DNA from: Diphasiastrum complanatum
Lineage: Eukaryota > Streptophyta > Lycopodiopsida > Lycopodiales > Lycopodiaceae
DNA length: 64,000 bases
Direction: 5' to 3'
Assembly (NCBI GenBank): GCA_029204225.1
Contig: CM055099.1
Span: forward strand, 48,472,141-48,536,140
The position numbers and the translations under genes were made by a program. Of this stretch, positions 19,508-31,191 are shown in pieces (within the stretch, counting starts at the first letter, position 1; every line of letters begins with the position of its first letter). The notes under the pieces were generated by a model. It saw only the letters and a list, made by a program, of their open reading frames with translations, had not been told where the DNA came from and ran no database searches.

Positions 19508-20189
19508 TGTTAAAAATTCACAATTCTAGCTTGACTAGTTTTGGTCATATGACTTGTAAATAGTTAGATGGTCATGATGTGGCTTGTCACACGTGCCAAA
19601 TAGCATAGGATTCCATTCATAAGGATGTTCTCAAGTAGACCTAAGTGTTAGAACCTTTGGAATGAGTCCAAATTATGCTTAGATACAAGGGAGAAAAAAT
19701 AGGAGCTATTTTTGGTAATTTTTGCATTGTTGAGGGATCTCCAAGATTCCAACCCTAACTTGGTAGGGATGAAAGATCCACCAAAATTAGCATTAGGGAT
19801 AGGTTTAGGGCTACTCATACCTGCCCAAAACCGTGATGGATCATGTATATATAGGTGATGATATCTCACCAAAATCAATCAAGCAATTTCATGATTTTTC
19901 TCTCATAATGGTGCAATTGCTCTCTATGTTCATAATTGTTTGAGTACTTGTGATTACTAATGATTATAGGATTGAATGTAGGTCTGGTGTACAGTACTCA
20001 GACTGTGGGAGGCCGTACTTTCACACGTGTGAATCCTTCTTCAAGGATTTGGGCCATTTAGTGAGGTTCAAGCATAGATTTTTGATGGATTTTGATGGTT
20101 CAACTTGTGCTAATCTTATGAAATCATAATCTATTGTTTCCCTCATCATTTCAAGTGTTTTAGGATCCTTATTTGCTGTAATTTTTACA
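19508..20189 (+). repeat. 3' LTR of the Copia element
   Basis: 682 bp, by eye identical to 8472-9153, followed by target duplication GGATA at 20190-20194. Confidence 0.95.
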
Positions 20190-20194
20190 GGATA

Positions 20195-21540
20195 GGAAGC
20201 CAGAACTTGTGCTAGGAAGGTTCTGCGCACCGGGTCATCAGTGAGAACACGAATATTTCAAGAGTAATTATTCGTACTAGTGCAGAATCAAGAGGTGAGA
20301 ATCAAGAGCCGACAGGATAGTGGAAGAAGACTCAAGCATTTTTTAGTAATTGCCCCAGTAGGGATGCCAATTGCCTGAGAGGCGGAGGGAGAACGAATGA
20401 GTACGAGAGGCTATTGATTGCATCTGCTCAGGAGGAACCGGCGTGCGTAAGAGAGTGGGTTGCAGGCCACTTGAGATGTCTTCCTTGATTGGTTGCAGCG
20501 TAGGCGGAAGGTCATCATCCAAAGGATAGTCAACCCAATGGTGAGGCAAAGGCAAAGGAAGCATCCTAGTGGAGGCAGAAGGTGATGAAGGGGAAGCAAC
20601 CACTTTGCCATTAGACAGGAAAGAACCTGCTTGCAAGGAGCTTGCAGGTGGACCAGTAGCTGCAATAATGACAGAACATGGCATGTGAGGGATGAGACTT
20701 ATCGGACTACTAGAGAGGACCGGTGATGTAGTGGCAGGTGCCAGTAGCTTGCCACTCCAAAGGTGCAATAGAGACCAAGGGCGACAAAGTGGACTCCACC
20801 GAGTTTGAAGCCGAGGCAGGCAACACCTATTGGGAGGCTGAAATAACAAATCCAAGAGGAGGAACCATCATTGGTCATAACGGTGGATGTCGAGCAGGGA
20901 GCAGACAACTAGCCACAGCATGCCCCAAACGACGACACTTGTAACATGAATCTAGGAGGCCTTTGAAGATGACATGCTGCAAGTAAGATCAATTAAAATA
21001 GTGAAATTGTATTTGCTCCACCAGAGGCTGTGCAAGCTTCCACAAGATGCAAGCCCGTACGTGCGGAGAGGAATTGAAAGGAGTGACAAGTTGCAGGATC
21101 AGCACATTCCCAAGGCTATTCAAAACAGTCTCTAAAGTAGGAAAAAATTGGGGGAAATAAAAAGGAGCTCCACCCAAGCCGACACTTCCATCTGAGACAT
21201 GTCAACGATGGAAAAGTCGTCGGTATATCTTGTGACACACCGAATTACTCCTATAAAGATACGAGCCATTGGCAAGCACATCATTCACCTCTTGAGCTTC
21301 TAGCAAGGGTACAGAGAAAAAAACTCTTGCCCATCGCCTAGAGCCCAGGACCTTGACATTGAATTGACCCCACTGGTGATCCCCAAATCTCTTAACCCCT
21401 TCGGCATAGGGCAGCTTCCCATAAAGTAAGCAATGATTGTAGTGTCAGCCAACAATGAAAGATAATCAATGAAAAGAGTAGGATCGAGTCGAAACAAACG
21501 CACCTTTACAGCAGCTAGCAAATCGAAACTGTTATATCTG
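20195..21540 (-). pseudogene. LINE ORF1 relic (DUF4283-like plus CCHC knuckle)
   Basis: Minus-strand pieces in order: 21521-21300 (ADTTIIAYFMGSCPMPKGLR, then SWALGDGQEFFSLYPC) and 21177-20989 (GGAPFYFPQFFPTLETVLNS), which fit the DUF4283-type RNA-binding domain of plant L1 ORF1. Then near 20965-20920 comes CYKCRRLGHAVASC, a CCHC knuckle. A Pro/Ser-rich tail (20855-20343) follows. Frames change between pieces. This is the 5' part of the LINE whose endonuclease and 3' end lie left of the Copia insertion. ORF1 proteins bind the LINE RNA. Confidence 0.68.
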
Positions 21541-21549
21541 CTAGCAAAT

Positions 21550-22740
21550 CTGCCATTTGCACGGCCATCTGGAGCAAAGGTATTAATGCAAGGTCAGCAA
21601 GAGGACATGTTGTGACCCGCCGATCCAGGAGGAAACGATACTCTTGTTAGATGCAAAAGGGTGAGGATGTGACTGTTCCTAAGATGCAGGCATTGGCATA
21701 TGAGAGCGAGGCTATCGGTCACGATACTTGCGCTTCTGGACATGAGGTCTATCCAGGAGGAGCTGAACCGAAGGTGCGGGATTATGGCAGTGTGCTGACC
21801 TGGTAGGCTGAATTATGTCATCTCCTTGCAGCATCCTTCGAATATACTTGTGTTTCTGTTTGGTAGCCGTAGGTGTGGTGGATGGAGAGTCCAGTGATAC
21901 CGTGGCCCGCGGAGATCGTCCCACCACCTGTAGAGACTGATGATCTGAGGGAAGGGGGAAGAAGCGGCAGGCCGTCCATATGGGGAAGAGGACAGAACAA
22001 CTAAATTGGGATGAAGGGGGGCCATTGAGGGCTAGACAAGGAGTGACAAGGGAGGGAAAGCAACATAAATGGATTCTATAAACTAGATGAACATCAAGTA
22101 AATGGAAAGATCATTATAATAATTAAATTGGGTGAATCCGTTCAATGGAAGACATTGTTTCACGAATCTTTCAAGTTGGTCACGAATAGAAAAGTTTCGA
22201 GTTTGCGCCTGTTTCTTTCTCATCCTTTGTCAAGTAAACTGTGCGCTTTGTTGGTAGAATCAAGATCTGTTTGATCAATTGTTCTACAATCTACATGACC
22301 ATTTGGAGCAAAGACATTAATGCAAGGTGAGCAGAAGGACATGTTGTGACCTGATCCAGCAGGAAACAATACTCAAAAGGGTGAGGTTGTGACTACTCCA
22401 AAGATGCAGGTGTTGGCATATGAGAGCGAGGCTATCGGTGATGATACTTGTGCTTCCGGATGTGAGGTTTGTCCAAGAGGAGTTGAACCACAGGTGCGGG
22501 ATTGTGGCAGCGTGTTGACCTGGTAATTATGTGCTCTCCTTGCAGCATCCTTCAAATATACTTGTGTTTATGTTTGATAGTTGTAGATGTGGTGGATGGA
22601 GCATCCAGTGATGCTGTGGCCCATGGAGATCGTCCCACCACCTAAGCGGTAGGCCATCCATATGGAAAAGAGGACAGAACAGCTAAATTGGGATGAAGGG
22701 AGGCCATTGAGGGCTAGACAAGGAGTGACAAGGGAGAGAA
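21550..22740 (-). repeat. Duplicated block upstream of LINE ORF1
   Basis: A stretch starting near 21568 (GGAGCAAAGGTATTAATGCA) recurs from about 22303 with roughly 85-90% similarity, including the shared segment GGCATATGAGAGCGAGGCTA, for about 430-490 bp. Spacing is about 735 bp. It may be the 5' UTR of the LINE, since duplicated 5' promoter units are known in some L1 elements. No reliable coding sequence. Confidence 0.65.
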
Positions 22741-23559
22741 AGCAATAGAAAGAGGAGGAGGGTAAAAGGCAACAGCCGCAACAGAAAGAAGAGGAGGAGG
22801 AGTCTTGTCAATAGACAACAAAAAAACAAGAGCTATCACGGCCGCAATTGGTGTAGTATCACTCTCAACAGAACGCAAGAGAGTTGAAAGCGATAAAGGC
22901 ACAAGAAAGGTGAGAGCAAAAGAGGGAAGAAGAGAGAAGAAGTCTTGCCTCATAGAAGAAAAGAACTAAGGAGGTTCCTGCCGCGAGCTGGCAACAATAG
23001 AAGAATCTGAAAATGATGCAGCATGTGCAAGGAAGGAAAGGGCAAATTTGTAGAAACAATGGCACCATGTGTGGGGAGGATGTCGCACGTTTCTCCCTCC
23101 ACCATTGTCATATCAAGGTTGGCGCGAATTTCCTCGCCCTCCATAGCAAACGTTTTGAATTTAAAAAAAGTATATCTGAAATGTTTGAAATAAGAAAACT
23201 GGCATGGGCATGAGCATGAGCAAATGTAGGGCAAGTTGCCAACTTAATGTTAGAAATAATTATACTTGTCTTAGACCTTTGTGTATTGGAAATCGAGATG
23301 GGTGAGGCTTTCTAATCCATGAAAATTGGGGTCAACATGTTGATTTGATGGGTTAGAAGAAGAGCTTACTATTATATTGTGGATGTACATGGAGTGTTGA
23401 CCTCTAAAAATGGCTAATTCTATATGCTAGAAAGTCTTTCTTTTGTTTAATTTTTTGTTATTAATCCCATCCAAGTAATCTCCAAGTAAGCTTACACAAC
23501 AATCTAGGATTTTAGATCTCTGACCAAGCTCAACTACGAAGTAGTGGCTATAAATATTA
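22741..23559. other. No supported gene
   Basis: Purine-rich stretch (22730-22970), then AT-rich sequence with no recognisable domain or LTR end. Confidence 0.5.
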
Positions 23560-24250
23560 GTAAGACAAAATTCGTAAGTTCAACAACCACAACAATGACG
23601 ACAAGCAGCTGGATCAACAAGCCAATGCATTAGCACAAACATCACAGAACTCTAATGATGAAGATGAGCAAAATGCATTTATGGTGAACCATCATCATGT
23701 CCAACAACATGAAGAATGGTCTCTTGATTCTGGAGCTTCACAACATATGACAAGCCATCAAGAATGGTTCCTTGCTATAATACAAAGAAGTTTGTTCACC
23801 TTGGAGAGAATATCTCACACATGATAGAAGGTGAAAGTACTATCAAGTTGAGTTTTCATAGTGGTGAATCCAACTCATTTCAAAAGTTTCATATGTCCCG
23901 AATCTTGCAACAAACCTACTATCTATCAACGGAATCACTAATTTAGAAAAGGGGTAGATTTGGATCATAATCATGTAAAATTCTTGATAAGGCAAATAGA
24001 CTCCATGCACTTGGAAAAAGATAAGGATATCTAAATAGGCTTACTCATTGTTACTCCATGACTAATCGTGTATCAAATAGTTCAATCTTGATCAATACAT
24101 AATTGATTTGGCATTATAGAATTGGGCATTTGAATCATACATCTATTGCTAATATGTCTAAACATTTCTTTGTTTTTGATCTAATTATTGAAGTAGGGAC
24201 TTCGACCCTCAAGTCTGTGAAGGTTGTATCATAAGAAACTTGTTCGCATC
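23560..24250 (+). pseudogene. Copia protease and integrase zinc-region fragment
   Basis: Plus-strand reading near 23720 gives EWSLDSGASQHMTSHQEW, the Copia protease site, and about 24105-24220 gives IWHYRIGHLNHTSI and VCEGC, the HHCC zinc region before integrase. Stops and frameshifts lie between. It is interrupted near 24250 by a gypsy LTR. Copia sequence resumes at about 27445 with SRDV, typical of the integrase C-terminal region. Confidence 0.7.
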
Positions 24251-24252
24251 TG

Positions 24253-26373
24253 TGCTAACACAGAGAAAAATAAAAAGAGAGAAATAAAACTCTATGGCAT
24301 GTGTTTTGTAAGTCCATGTATGAGTGTCTGTTAATAAACTTCTGTTGTGGCATGTGAAGCTTAAATAATAATAAAATAGCTTAAACTTAGATTTAGAACT
24401 TACTTAGGAAACTTAAGATCAGAAATATTTTGTCTTAAGTTTTCCTAAGTTAAAGAAACTTTGAAGTTCTAAGTCCTAAATTAGAAGTTCTAGAAAGGCT
24501 AGAAATAGATTAGTCCCATAAGTTAGTGGATACTTATGGAAGACCCTCCTTGCCATAAAAGGAGAGGTATTTGCCTTGTAAACAACACTTTGAGATTATG
24601 GTAAATTGCTGTTGGCTGCTTCTGACGAATCTCCAAAATACTTGGCTAGAGCTACCCACGAGCACCTCTACCCTTAGACCGAGGAGGTCTCTAAGAAGAC
24701 GAGACGAACGAAGACTGAGAGCCGAGGATTACTAGTTAATATTGTCAAGTAAAAACTGTGTAAGCCTCATGGTGAATCCAGAAAGATGGAATGACCATGT
24801 AGGAAGTAGTATTTCTAGGCAAGGTAATAAATGCAAGTAGGCCCCTCTTAGAAAAGTAGAGTGAGCCACCTTTTGATGGTAACATCTAGTGGAGAGCATA
24901 ATTCCACTTGTAATTTATGTAATGTGGAAATGCCACTAGGATGCCACCTAAGAAGCTCTCTTGCTTATTTAAGAGACTCCCCCTTTGTAGAAGGGAGGCT
25001 TTTGTAAGTGTATCTACTCCATGCTGAAATGAGAAGATCTTCCATGAGTTTTGATGCATTCCTGAGCCCCTTAATCATTCTTGTTTCTTGAGTGATGCAT
25101 TAATGATCTTGCCCCTCTATCTCCTTTGTGTGTGGTTGTGGATTAGTTTCCTTGCTTTCATAGAGTGGATTAGATTTCATGTTTTCTTGTGGATTAATGT
25201 AAGAATCAGCATTCAGGTAAACTAAATAGGCTAGATTTGTGGAGTAGATCTTGCATATATTCTTGACATTCCAGTTCTTGACGTACTTGGGGTGTCCAAG
25301 AATCAAGAAACATGTGTTTCTTGATTCTTGGACTTCTAAAATGCTGTCTAGTTTAATTAGTTTCTTGTTTCCTGTTTTGGTGGATTAATGTAGGTTGCAA
25401 GCATCCAAGAAATTTGTAGCCAATAATGTGGTATAGATCTTGCAAATTGATTTACGTTTTGGTTTCTTGAGTTTCTTGGAAAATTCAAGAACCAAGAAGA
25501 TGGAACTTCTTGATTCTTGAATGCTTGTAGGAATTAGTTTTCTGTTTTTTTTTATGAATGTGGCATGCTAGGCTAATTTTCATATCTTGCAAGTAGTTTA
25601 GTTTCCATTGTGCAATGATTCGTTCTAGCATTATGTTTTAAAGTGCCATAGTAATGCCCAACCGTGTTTCAAGAAGAGTTGTTTTTGGGCATTCTTGGTG
25701 TGCTTGCATGGTAGAATGATTGCAAGTGATTTCAAGAGTTCAAGAGTGTTCGAAAACTGAGTATCCATGACAGGTTGAACCATACTACAACCCTGAGAAT
25801 CTTTCTGTCTGACCTAGGCATGGTAATAAGCAAGATAAAACTAAGACATGCCCATAGTCCCTGGTGACAGGCAAAAAATAGATGTTGTAACAAGAAAGAA
25901 ACAGTATCAGATTCTACAATGTAGAATCTGCCTACAATTGCTCTCTATTTGAGAAGTCATTCTATTTCTCTGTGTTCCCATTGGAAGGTGCATAGCTTGA
26001 GGGAAGCTGCTCGGGCCTCCTCTTGCCTCCTTTCATTGGGTTTTCTTATTATGGCATGTTTTTAATCGGTTTATGCTTAGTTTAGCCGCAATAGATCATT
26101 CTCAATCCCTTTCGATGTTAATCTAGAATTTAGTGTAATCACCTTGCTAGTTGGGTAAGCCTTAGTAAGGTTTTGTATTTTGTCATCTTAGGTAGTTTCA
26201 TTTCCGTTCCGAGCACTAGTTGGGTAAGCCTTAGTGCTTCGTCATTGTTCTTTATTTCCACATTTCTATTTGAAGCTTGGTAGAAACTTAGAAAGTGGAC
26301 GATCCTCTCTATACTACATCGCATCATGAGTAGATCTTGCCATAGCACACATAAATTAGATTTACTTCCAACA
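24253..26373 (+). repeat. Long (~2.1-kb) LTR of a Ty3/gypsy (Athila/Tat-like) element
   Basis: The right end is fixed by the primer site at 26375. The left end (TGTGCTAACACAG) is inferred. A diverged inverted copy lies at about 52300-53370: for example the segments around ACCATGTAGGAAGTAGTATTTC and GTGAGCCACCTTTTGATGG match it in reverse. The LTR is rich in TTCTTGATTCTTG-like motifs and has a perfect 19-bp inverted repeat at 25294-25333. Confidence 0.6.
25294..25333. repeat. Perfect 19-bp inverted repeat, 2-nt spacer
   Basis: GTCCAAGAATCAAGAAACA (25294-25312), spacer TG, exact complement 25315-25333. It lies in the gypsy LTR and is built from the CAAGAATCAAGAA motif that recurs singly nearby. 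Confidence 0.9.
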
Positions 26374-26374
26374 T

Positions 26375-26388
26375 TGGCGCCATTGTCG
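26375..26388 (+). other. Gypsy primer-binding site
   Basis: TGGCGCCATTGTCG, the site typical of Athila/Tat-type plant gypsy elements, directly follows ...AACAT at the LTR end. Confidence 0.75.
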
Positions 26389-27301
26389 TTTTTTAAGCAT
26401 TTTTATCTAGCTTCTTTTTCTTTTGTTTTTTCGCCTCTGTGTTGCGTGTTTGCATGCTTGCTTGCTTTCTATCTTCCAACCACAGCGCGTGTCTTCTCTT
26501 CAAGTCCTACACGAGCTACGGAGCAACTTATCAAGCACAAGGGAAGCAACAAAAGTGTCAACTTGGGCATTTTCTTTGAAAAGAAGTGACCCAAGTGACA
26601 TTTTTTGGAACCAAACAGGTGTATCAGAATTCGTCGATCTGTCTGCAACCCTAACAGATCCTGGTCTTTCATTTTATGAGCTCTACAAATTTTGACCACA
26701 GTCAGATTCTAAGAAAATAGCCCGATATACTGTCAAAATCCCCCATTTCTCACCCAAATCTTTGTTTTAAAATTCACCGGCTTCACTGAGACTAGATCTA
26801 ATCAAGATCAGTCCTTCAGCAACTCCGCGAATTCTATCTCAGAGATTTTACCTATTTTTTGTCAGAAAGTCCTTTTTTTTTTATATTCTCTATTTGTCAG
26901 TAAAACCTCTATATCAAAAATTGCCATTCAGCCTATGAAATCGTCCTTAGTGAGCACGAATTCTCTGTGCCACCCGCAAATTCTAATAGTACAAATTTTT
27001 TTTCAAAAAATATTAGAAAATTAATATTCTGACAGACAGCATTCCCTGTTAGAGTTCTATAGTGTGATTTATCTGCCTCTCCATGATTTCTCAACCTGTC
27101 CGTGACTTCTATTACAACCATAAAGACCAGTTTTTCGTCCCACACTCTCCATTCTATAAGCAAACTATTTTTTTGTCCTATTTGCCAAGTACAGTACTAA
27201 CCTGATCCTCTGTAGTGTTACTCTCATCCACACTCTACATCATGTCTCGTGATTGTGATGAATCTTCCAATCCTGTGACTCCATGACTAGAGTGTAGAAC
27301 T
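26389..27301 (+). other. Gypsy untranslated leader
   Basis: AT-rich, no domain recognised. It lies between the primer site and the gag fragment. Confidence 0.5.
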
Positions 27302-27444
27302 CCATGAATCGATACTCCAAAGTACGATGGAGAATTTGACCCAGTTCGATTTTTTCAAGACTTTGATAATGCATGCCGTTTCTATGGAGATAGCTCAGAG
27401 ACGGAAAAGCTTCACCTATTCTCCATGGTACTCTATGCAAGTTT
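27302..27444 (+). pseudogene. Gypsy gag fragment
   Basis: The + frame reads TPKYDGEFDPVRFFQDF and then ACRFYGDSSETEKLHLF, homologous to the gypsy gag at 60551-61111 (IPKHDGSSDPIRFLQIYEQA). It is cut off after about 45 codons where Copia sequence resumes. Confidence 0.75.
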
Positions 27445-29229
27445 TCACTAGCAGAGATGTGATGAATATCAAAACACAATTTCGATTTCTTCAAGCAATC
27501 AACCTAAACAGATTGATTTAGAAGAGGAACAAGAAGCTACAACTTAGAAGCAGCCAACCCAACATCGAATTTTGCAACAAAGGCACCCCCTAGAAGGTGT
27601 ACAAAAGTTCAACTCAACTTGTTAGATTCACTGATGAGTATGCTCATTATCTTTTGCAAGAGCCAAGCGTAGTTGATGAAGCACTCACGCAAGCTGATTT
27701 TGACCTTTGGAAGGAAGTCATGGAGAGAAAATATAACTCTTTGATGAAGAACAGCACTTGGACTATCACTAAGTTGTTGTAGGCAAAAAGATCACTGATT
27801 GTAAATGGATATTCAAGACTAAGTATAGGCAGATGGCAGCAGCATCAACAAAAGGAAGGCTCTATTGGTGGCAAGGAGATTTTCACAAATTCCCAACATT
27901 GGTTAGTTTAAAACTTTCAGCCCATTGGTCAAACACTCCTCAATCAAATTGTTGCTATCATTTGTTGCTATAGCCAACCTTGAGGTACACCAATTAGATG
28001 TACAAATATCATTCCTCAATGGAGTAATTGAAGAAGACATTTACATGATCTAGCCATAAGGTTATGTGCTTAATGGCAAAGAGAATCAAGTCTACAAACT
28101 CCATAAGGCATTGTATGCCTTGAAACAATCTTCAAGAGCATGGTTTCAAAGGATCAGCTCATTCCTTATCCAACAACTATTCACACCAAGCTTTGTAGAT
28201 TGTAATGTCTACTTTAAGGCCATTCAAAACTCCTTTATAATCATCACACTATATGTGAGTGCTACTTTGTTATTCATTAATAATATCAATCTGATTATAC
28301 ATGTTATCTCAAATATTTGAAATGACAGACCTAGGAGAAGCTTACTATCGTCTCGAGATTCAGATTCACAAAAACAAAGAAGAACCTACTCTACATCACT
28401 CAACAAAGGTATGTTTTTAATATGCTTTCAAAATTCAAATTCATGAATTGCAAGCTTGTGCATTCTCCTATGGATCCAAGTCTCAAACTATCTAAAGAGC
28501 AATGCTCTGAAACCAAAGAGGAGAAAGACGAAATGAAGGAATATCCATTTCAGATCAGATCCCTCATGTATGCAATGATCTCCACTAGGCCTGATCTTGC
28601 ATTTTCTATCAGCTCTTTGAGCCAATTCATGGCTAACTCTGGAATGGTCTACTGGAGGGCTCAACTCAAATTCATAAGGTATGTTTGAGCTACTATAGAG
28701 ATATTTTATCCAAACAAAATCCATAACTGCATAGATACACATATGTAAGTTGGGCAGGTGATATTGCTACATGTAAATCCACTTTTAGATTCGTATTCTT
28801 CCTCAACAACGGTCCAATTTCCTAGAATAGCCAAAAAAAAAACCTTCATTGCATTTTCCTCAACTGAATCAATATGAAGGCTACAAAAGAAGCAATCTGG
28901 TTGAGAAATTATTTGTCTGACATTGGCCTTAGATCATTTAGTGTCTGACATTGGCCTTATTTAGTGTGATAATCAAAGTGCGATTGCATTGTCCATCAAT
29001 TCTGGATTCCATTCTAGTAGTAAGCACATTGATATCACATATCACTACATAAGGAGCAAAATTCTCAACAAGGATGTATGTTTAAAATTTTGCATAACAC
29101 AATGCAAGGTAGTAGATATGTTTACAAAGGTATTGACGCCAAGAGGCACACAAGAACTTTTGTGTAATCTTGAATTTCTCAATCAAGGCATTCATGGATC
29201 CAGATTAAGAGAGGGAAGGGGGAGGGGGG
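27445..29229 (+). pseudogene. Copia RT-RNase H relic
   Basis: Fragments in order: SRDV (end of integrase region), EPSVVDEALTQADFDLWKEV (27660, RT start), QVYKLHKALYALKQSSRAWF (28090), HSPMDPSLKLSKEQ and MYAMISTRPDLAFSISSLSQ (28450-28620), SSKHIDITYHYIRSKIL and VVDMFTKVLTPRGTQEL (29020-29150). There are many stops and frameshifts, and the catalytic YVDD is replaced (LYVSATLLF). It ends with a strong purine tract AGAGGGAAGGGGGAGGGGG before the LTR. It is dead. Confidence 0.85.
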
Positions 29230-30330
29230 TGTTGGATTTATTCTCTCTCTCCAAATCCCATAGTTAATCTAGCCTCATTCATGTTGCTGTATATTTACTA
29301 CCATTGTCGCATAATTCATAGAAATACACGAGAATTGCAAACATGTATCCATGTGACAGTCAAAATATCGAGTCAAACTATCGAAGGACTATCGACTATT
29401 GACTACTCAACTCTAGCTCGAATTGAAAAATTGTCGACTATTTGACTCTAGCTCAAATCGACAAATTCTCGACTATCGATTCGATTTTAGCTCAAATTGA
29501 CAAAATTGTCAACTATTACGACTAGCATGATATCACTCTAAATAAAGAACTTACTTATATAAACTAGCTTCTGCACTGTACAACTGATTTGACAATGACT
29601 GCAGCCACAGTCACTCCTTGTAAGGAACTTGCAAATAGCTCGTAAAGAACTCATAAAAGGCCCGTAAGAGAACCGTAAGAAAACCCTTTTACTAGGCATT
29701 ACGGTCATTGTCCATAAGAGACTTGTAAGAAAACCTTCTTATGAGGCATTATGCTCATATAACAAACTACAAGCAATTATCGTAAGACAATGTCTCTTAT
29801 GAAAATCCTACAATTACGCATTTATGTTATGTCTGATTCTCTTTGCAGATAAGCAATTCATAGATTGAACCACAGAACCTTCAGTTTGAAGGGCAAACAT
29901 TACTTCCCAACAGATTTTCAGAAACATAAAAAAAACCATCAGAAAACACCAAAAAATACCCAGAACCCTAAAAAATATAGAAAAAGAACATTCGTCCAAT
30001 TCATTCTACATAGGTGTGATTCAAATCTATCTACTATCAAGTCGATGAACATTAATTTTGTTGATCAAAACATGGGTAAATTTTTGTGAAGAATTTAACA
30101 CCTTTTTACAAAATTTTCAATTTCCAAAACGGACCTTCGCTAGAAACCTTCACCAAAGTTTGCGTCAGTCTGACTTGCTATTTTTGTTCATCAGTAAGTT
30201 CACGACAAACGATAAGCAAAGGTCACGTGTCATTGACCTATTTTTGTCAAAAGAGCCTTACAAGCATACCAGCGATAGTATATACACTCTCTCAATTCGA
30301 CAGTTAGACAATCGGCACTTTTTGCAAAAG
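29230..30330 (+). repeat. Copia 3' LTR (start clear, end approximate) with minisatellite
   Basis: Starts TGTTGGATTTATTC after the purine tract; the minus-strand Copia at 50863 has the same LTR start. Inside, about 29370-29520 repeats a ~50-bp unit (TCGACTAT ... AGCTCAAATTGACAAATT), and 29600-29800 repeats a GTAAGAAAACC...AGGCATTA motif. The right end was not located. Confidence 0.55.
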
Positions 30331-30339
30331 ACGTGACTC

Positions 30340-30698
30340 TGTTGGCGTTCAACGCTACTCATGGGATGATTGTCTTCCCACATTGGCATTCGATCCAAAT
30401 AAACCAATGGCATCAGACAGTGTCCAAGATCAGCCGCCAATAGCAAGATTGTATTTCCATGGTACAATGATGGGAGGCTCCTGGGAATCCCGATTCACTG
30501 CTTGGACAACATCAAAGTGGATCTCCGGAGCACATTGCTTTTTTTTTTCCACAACTTGGATTTCAACACTGCCCGACTCGATTTCATGGACAAGGTGCAG
30601 TATCATTTAATAAAAATTCGATGCGATGCTAATAAAAGTCTATAGTAAATCAATCTCGCAGGTGTCATGGGACCACCACCAGTTTTGGTGGGGGATAC
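30340..30698 (+). pseudogene. Extra ORF of a gypsy element (3' fragment)
   Basis: The + frame (from about 30400) reads QPPIARLYFHGTMMGGSWE, then FTAWTTSKWISG; a second frame gives LDFMDKVQYHLI. The same motifs occur at 40120-40300 (QLPIARVYY, FQAWVDQNWLTG, LNFMEDVTGYLIYQRW), also directly before a gypsy 3' LTR. I do not recognise the family. A purine-rich GGTGGGGGATAC precedes the LTR. Confidence 0.6.
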
Positions 30699-31191
30699 TG
30701 TTGGAGGGTTTGTGGAACCCAAAACAACCCTAATTCTAGTTCATAAGTGAGAGGGATTTGGCATCCGGCGTGTGTAACTCCAACCCGATAATCACATAGC
30801 TATTTGACAATTAGAAAGTCAATAAAAGGACTGTAGGCCTTTTTGCGAGACTTTTAATGTCGCAGGCCTAAATGTCAAGTTAGTGAATAAAATTGGGACT
30901 CCCACCAAAATTGGTCCAAATTCAAATTCAAATTGGTTCCCTCCAATTATTGAATGGATTCCCGCTCTTTTTTAAGTTTGAATAGTTAGGAAGGTAGATA
31001 TGGGCCAATAGGACTCTTTGAGGCCAAGGTCCTCCTCTCCACTATAAATAGTGCCAAACTCGAGTTTGGAAATCATGTTCATATCCCCATTTCAATACAA
31101 GCAAATTGGTTCTCTTATGGAATGGATTTGTGAATGTCCTTGCTCTCTATCTCTTTTCCTCCATCTCTCATGCTTTTGTTGTATTTGTTAA
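30699..31191 (+). repeat. Gypsy 3' LTR, truncated
   Basis: Starts TGTTGGAGGGTTTGTGG. It contains a TATA box (CTATAAATAG near 31042). It is cut by a Copia fragment at about 31192. Confidence 0.6.

Larger units (their letters stand above)
8472..20189 (+). mobile_element. Copia LTR retrotransposon with a nested insertion
   Basis: Two 682-bp LTRs (8472-9153 and 19508-20189), starting TGTTAAAAATTC and ending TTTTTACA, are flanked by a 5-bp target duplication GGATA (8467-8471 and 20190-20194). The left LTR is followed at once by the tRNA-Met-type primer site TGGTATCAGAGC; the right one is preceded by the purine tract GTGAGGAGGAG. Domain order gag, protease, integrase, RT, RNase H is Ty1/Copia. Without the inner insertion the element is about 6.2 kb. 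It inserted into a minus-strand LINE. Two defects are visible: an in-frame stop at 12173 and the Gag-only element inside RNase H. Confidence 0.95.
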
